DNA of 64,000 nucleotides from Coriaria nepalensis (Eukaryota > Streptophyta > Magnoliopsida > Cucurbitales > Coriariaceae): positions 48,081,501 to 48,145,500 of the forward strand of contig CP114481.1 in assembly GCA_027186245.1 (NCBI GenBank). The letters are read 5' to 3'. Numbering within the stretch: position 1 is the stretch's first letter; each line of letters opens with the position of its first letter. The translations under genes and the position numbers were made by a program. The notes below the pieces were generated by a model, which worked only from the letters and a program-made list of their open reading frames with translations, was not told where the DNA came from and made no database searches. Positions 62,913 to 64,000 of this stretch are shown piece after piece.

Positions 62913-63436
62913 AGCGATTCGAACGAATTCGATTTTTGCACTACAAACACAACTTTTGTGCATAACTTGCAAATGATCATTGCAAGGAAAGTGTGCATTC
63001 GTTTAACCTTAAAATAAATTCAATGAGTCATTTCAAGTCAATAACTTTTATCAAAGCAAGTCGAATGAATTCTAGTTTTGCACTACAAACACAAATTTTG
63101 TGCACAACCCGCAAATGATCATTGCAAAGAAAGTGCGCATTCGTTTGACCTTAAAACCATTTCAATCAGTCATTTTAAGTCAATAAGTTATTTCAAAACG
63201 ATTCGAACGAATTCTATTTTTGCACTACAGACACAAGTTTTGTGCATAACATGCAAATGATCAATGCAAGGAAAGTGTGCATTCGTTTAAAATTAAAATC
63301 ATTTCAATGAGTCATTTCAAGTGAATAAATTATTTCGAAGCAAGTCGAATGATTTCTAGGATTCCACTACAAACACAACTTTTTTGCATAACTGGCGAAT
63401 GATCATTGCAAGGAAAGTGTGCATTCGTTTAAAATT

Positions 63437-63439
63437 AAA
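63437..63439. other. 1-bp deletion in an A-run (AATTAAATC)
   Basis: The local variant GTTTAAAATTAAAATC has lost one A. It is the only length change I found in the 15.8 kb of family B. Confidence 0.93.
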
Positions 63440-64000
63440 TCATTTCAATGAGTCATTTCAAGTCAATAACTTATTTCAAAGCAAGTCGAACGAAAACGAG
63501 TTTTGCACTACAGACACAACTTTTGTGCATAACTTGCAAATGATCATTGCAACGAAAGTGTGCATTCGTTTAACCTTAAAATCATTTCAAGGCGTCATTT
63601 CAAGTCAATAAATTATTTCAAAGCGAGTCGAACGATTTCTAGTTTTCCACTACAAACACAACTTTTGTGCATAACTGGCAAATGATCATTGCAAGGAAAG
63701 TGTGCATTCGTTTAAAATTAAAATCATTTCAATGAGTCATATCTAGTCAATAAATTATTTCAAAGCGAGTCGAACGATTTCTAGTTTTCCACTACAAACA
63801 CAACTTTTGTGCATAACTTGCAAATGATCAATGCAAGGAAAGTGTGCATTCGTTTAAAATTAAAATCATTTCAATGAGTCATTTCAAGTGAATAACTTAT
63901 TTCAAAGCAAGTCGAACGAATTCCAGTTTTGCACTATAGACACAACTTTTGTGCATAACTTGCAAATGATCATTGCAAGGAAAGTGTGCATTCGTTTAAC

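Larger units (their letters stand above)
1..64000 (+). repeat. 142-bp tandem satellite array filling the whole window
   Basis: Every stretch of the window can be aligned to one 142-bp monomer in the same orientation. The GAATTC slot recurs from 34 to 63,918, giving 451 slots and 450 intervals. A representative monomer has 45 G/C of 142 bases (about 32%). No inversion, unique spacer or mobile element interrupts the array. Arrays of this kind usually form constitutive heterochromatin at centromeres, pericentromeres or subtelomeres of eukaryotes and evolve by unequal exchange and conversion; that role is inferred here. Both ends lie outside the window, so the full array is longer. The species and any named satellite family are not recognised. 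Confidence 0.97.
56051..64000 (+). repeat. Family B subdomain B-II, diverse monomers
   Basis: Only family B satellite is present, more varied than B-I. Common local variants are GATTTCTAGTTTTCCACTAC (GAATTC lost), AACTGGCAAATG, GTTTAAAATTAAAATC and CATATCTAGTC. A few monomers have reverted to or retained GATCAATGC (near 58,432, 60,419, 60,845 and 63,258). Local duplications of 3, 5, 6, 10 and 13 monomers are seen, but no long HOR. Confidence 0.85.

Noticed and set aside
1..64000. CRISPR array
   Set aside because: The repeating unit is 142 bp with no unique spacers between repeats and no cas genes.
1..64000. CENP-B box
   Set aside because: I searched for TTCG....A..CGGG and its reverse complement by eye. 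TTCG is present in many monomers but no CGGG follows at the needed distance.
1..64000. Telomeric repeats or a chromosome end
   Set aside because: No run of TTAGGG, TTTAGGG or similar short telomere units is present. TTAG words are single and belong to the monomer.
1..64000. Bacterial or phage genome segment
   Set aside because: Sixty-four kilobases of pure tandem repeat with nested HORs and no genes is not known from such genomes and fits eukaryotic heterochromatin.

Overview
The whole window is one uninterrupted satellite DNA array. A monomer of 142 bp is repeated about 450 times, always head to tail and always in the same orientation. I see no protein-coding gene, no rRNA, tRNA or other RNA gene, no transposon and no unique sequence. 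A typical monomer is about 32% G+C and carries one EcoRI-type GAATTC and one TGATCA. An array this long with nested higher-order repeats (HORs) points to eukaryotic heterochromatin: centromeric, pericentromeric or subtelomeric. I cannot name the species. A plant or an animal would both fit, and nothing here resembles bacterial or phage DNA.

Layout. (A-I) 1-7,622: family A monomers in three long copies of an 11-13-monomer unit, two of them adjacent. (A-II) 7,623-about 24,000: family A with a recurring marker monomer reading CTATATTCGC, an 8-monomer duplication (11.1-13.2 kb) and a 14-monomer HOR (17.58-21.55 kb). (A-III) about 24,000-31,000: mixed family A with only short local duplications. 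(A-IV) 31,000-40,900: 5-monomer and 10-monomer HORs. (A-V) 40,900-48,127: a 15-monomer HOR in two copies and a 3-monomer duplication. (B-I) about 48,128-56,050: an abrupt but in-phase switch to family B, organised as 14-, 14- and 11-monomer HOR copies plus a partial one. (B-II) 56,051-64,000: more varied family B with short local duplications.

Monomer positions below count the G of GAATTC as position 1. In outline the monomer reads: GAATTCTATTTT, the variable GCACTTC/TAC/TCC, the small dyad CACAAGTTTTGTG, CATAACTTGCAAATGATC, AATGCAAGGAAAGTG, TGCATTCGTTTAACC, TTAAAATCATTTCAATG, AGTCATTTCAAGTC, AATAACTTATTTC, AAAGCAAGTCGAAC. Family B differs mainly by T9G (CTAGTTTT), A22G (CAGACAC), G29C (CACAACTTTTGTG) and A56T (GATCATTGC).

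The most notable property is length constancy. Between the first GAATTC slot (34) and the last (63,918) there are 450 intervals with a net shift of only -16 bp. Nine visible length-changing sites explain that shift exactly. The array therefore seems to evolve by substitution and by unequal exchange in whole monomers. The many 60-96-codon open frames follow from the repeat (142 = 3x47+1, and TTG starts) and are not genes. I found no new enzymatic or defence system; the points of interest are the array's architecture and the short dyads inside the monomer.
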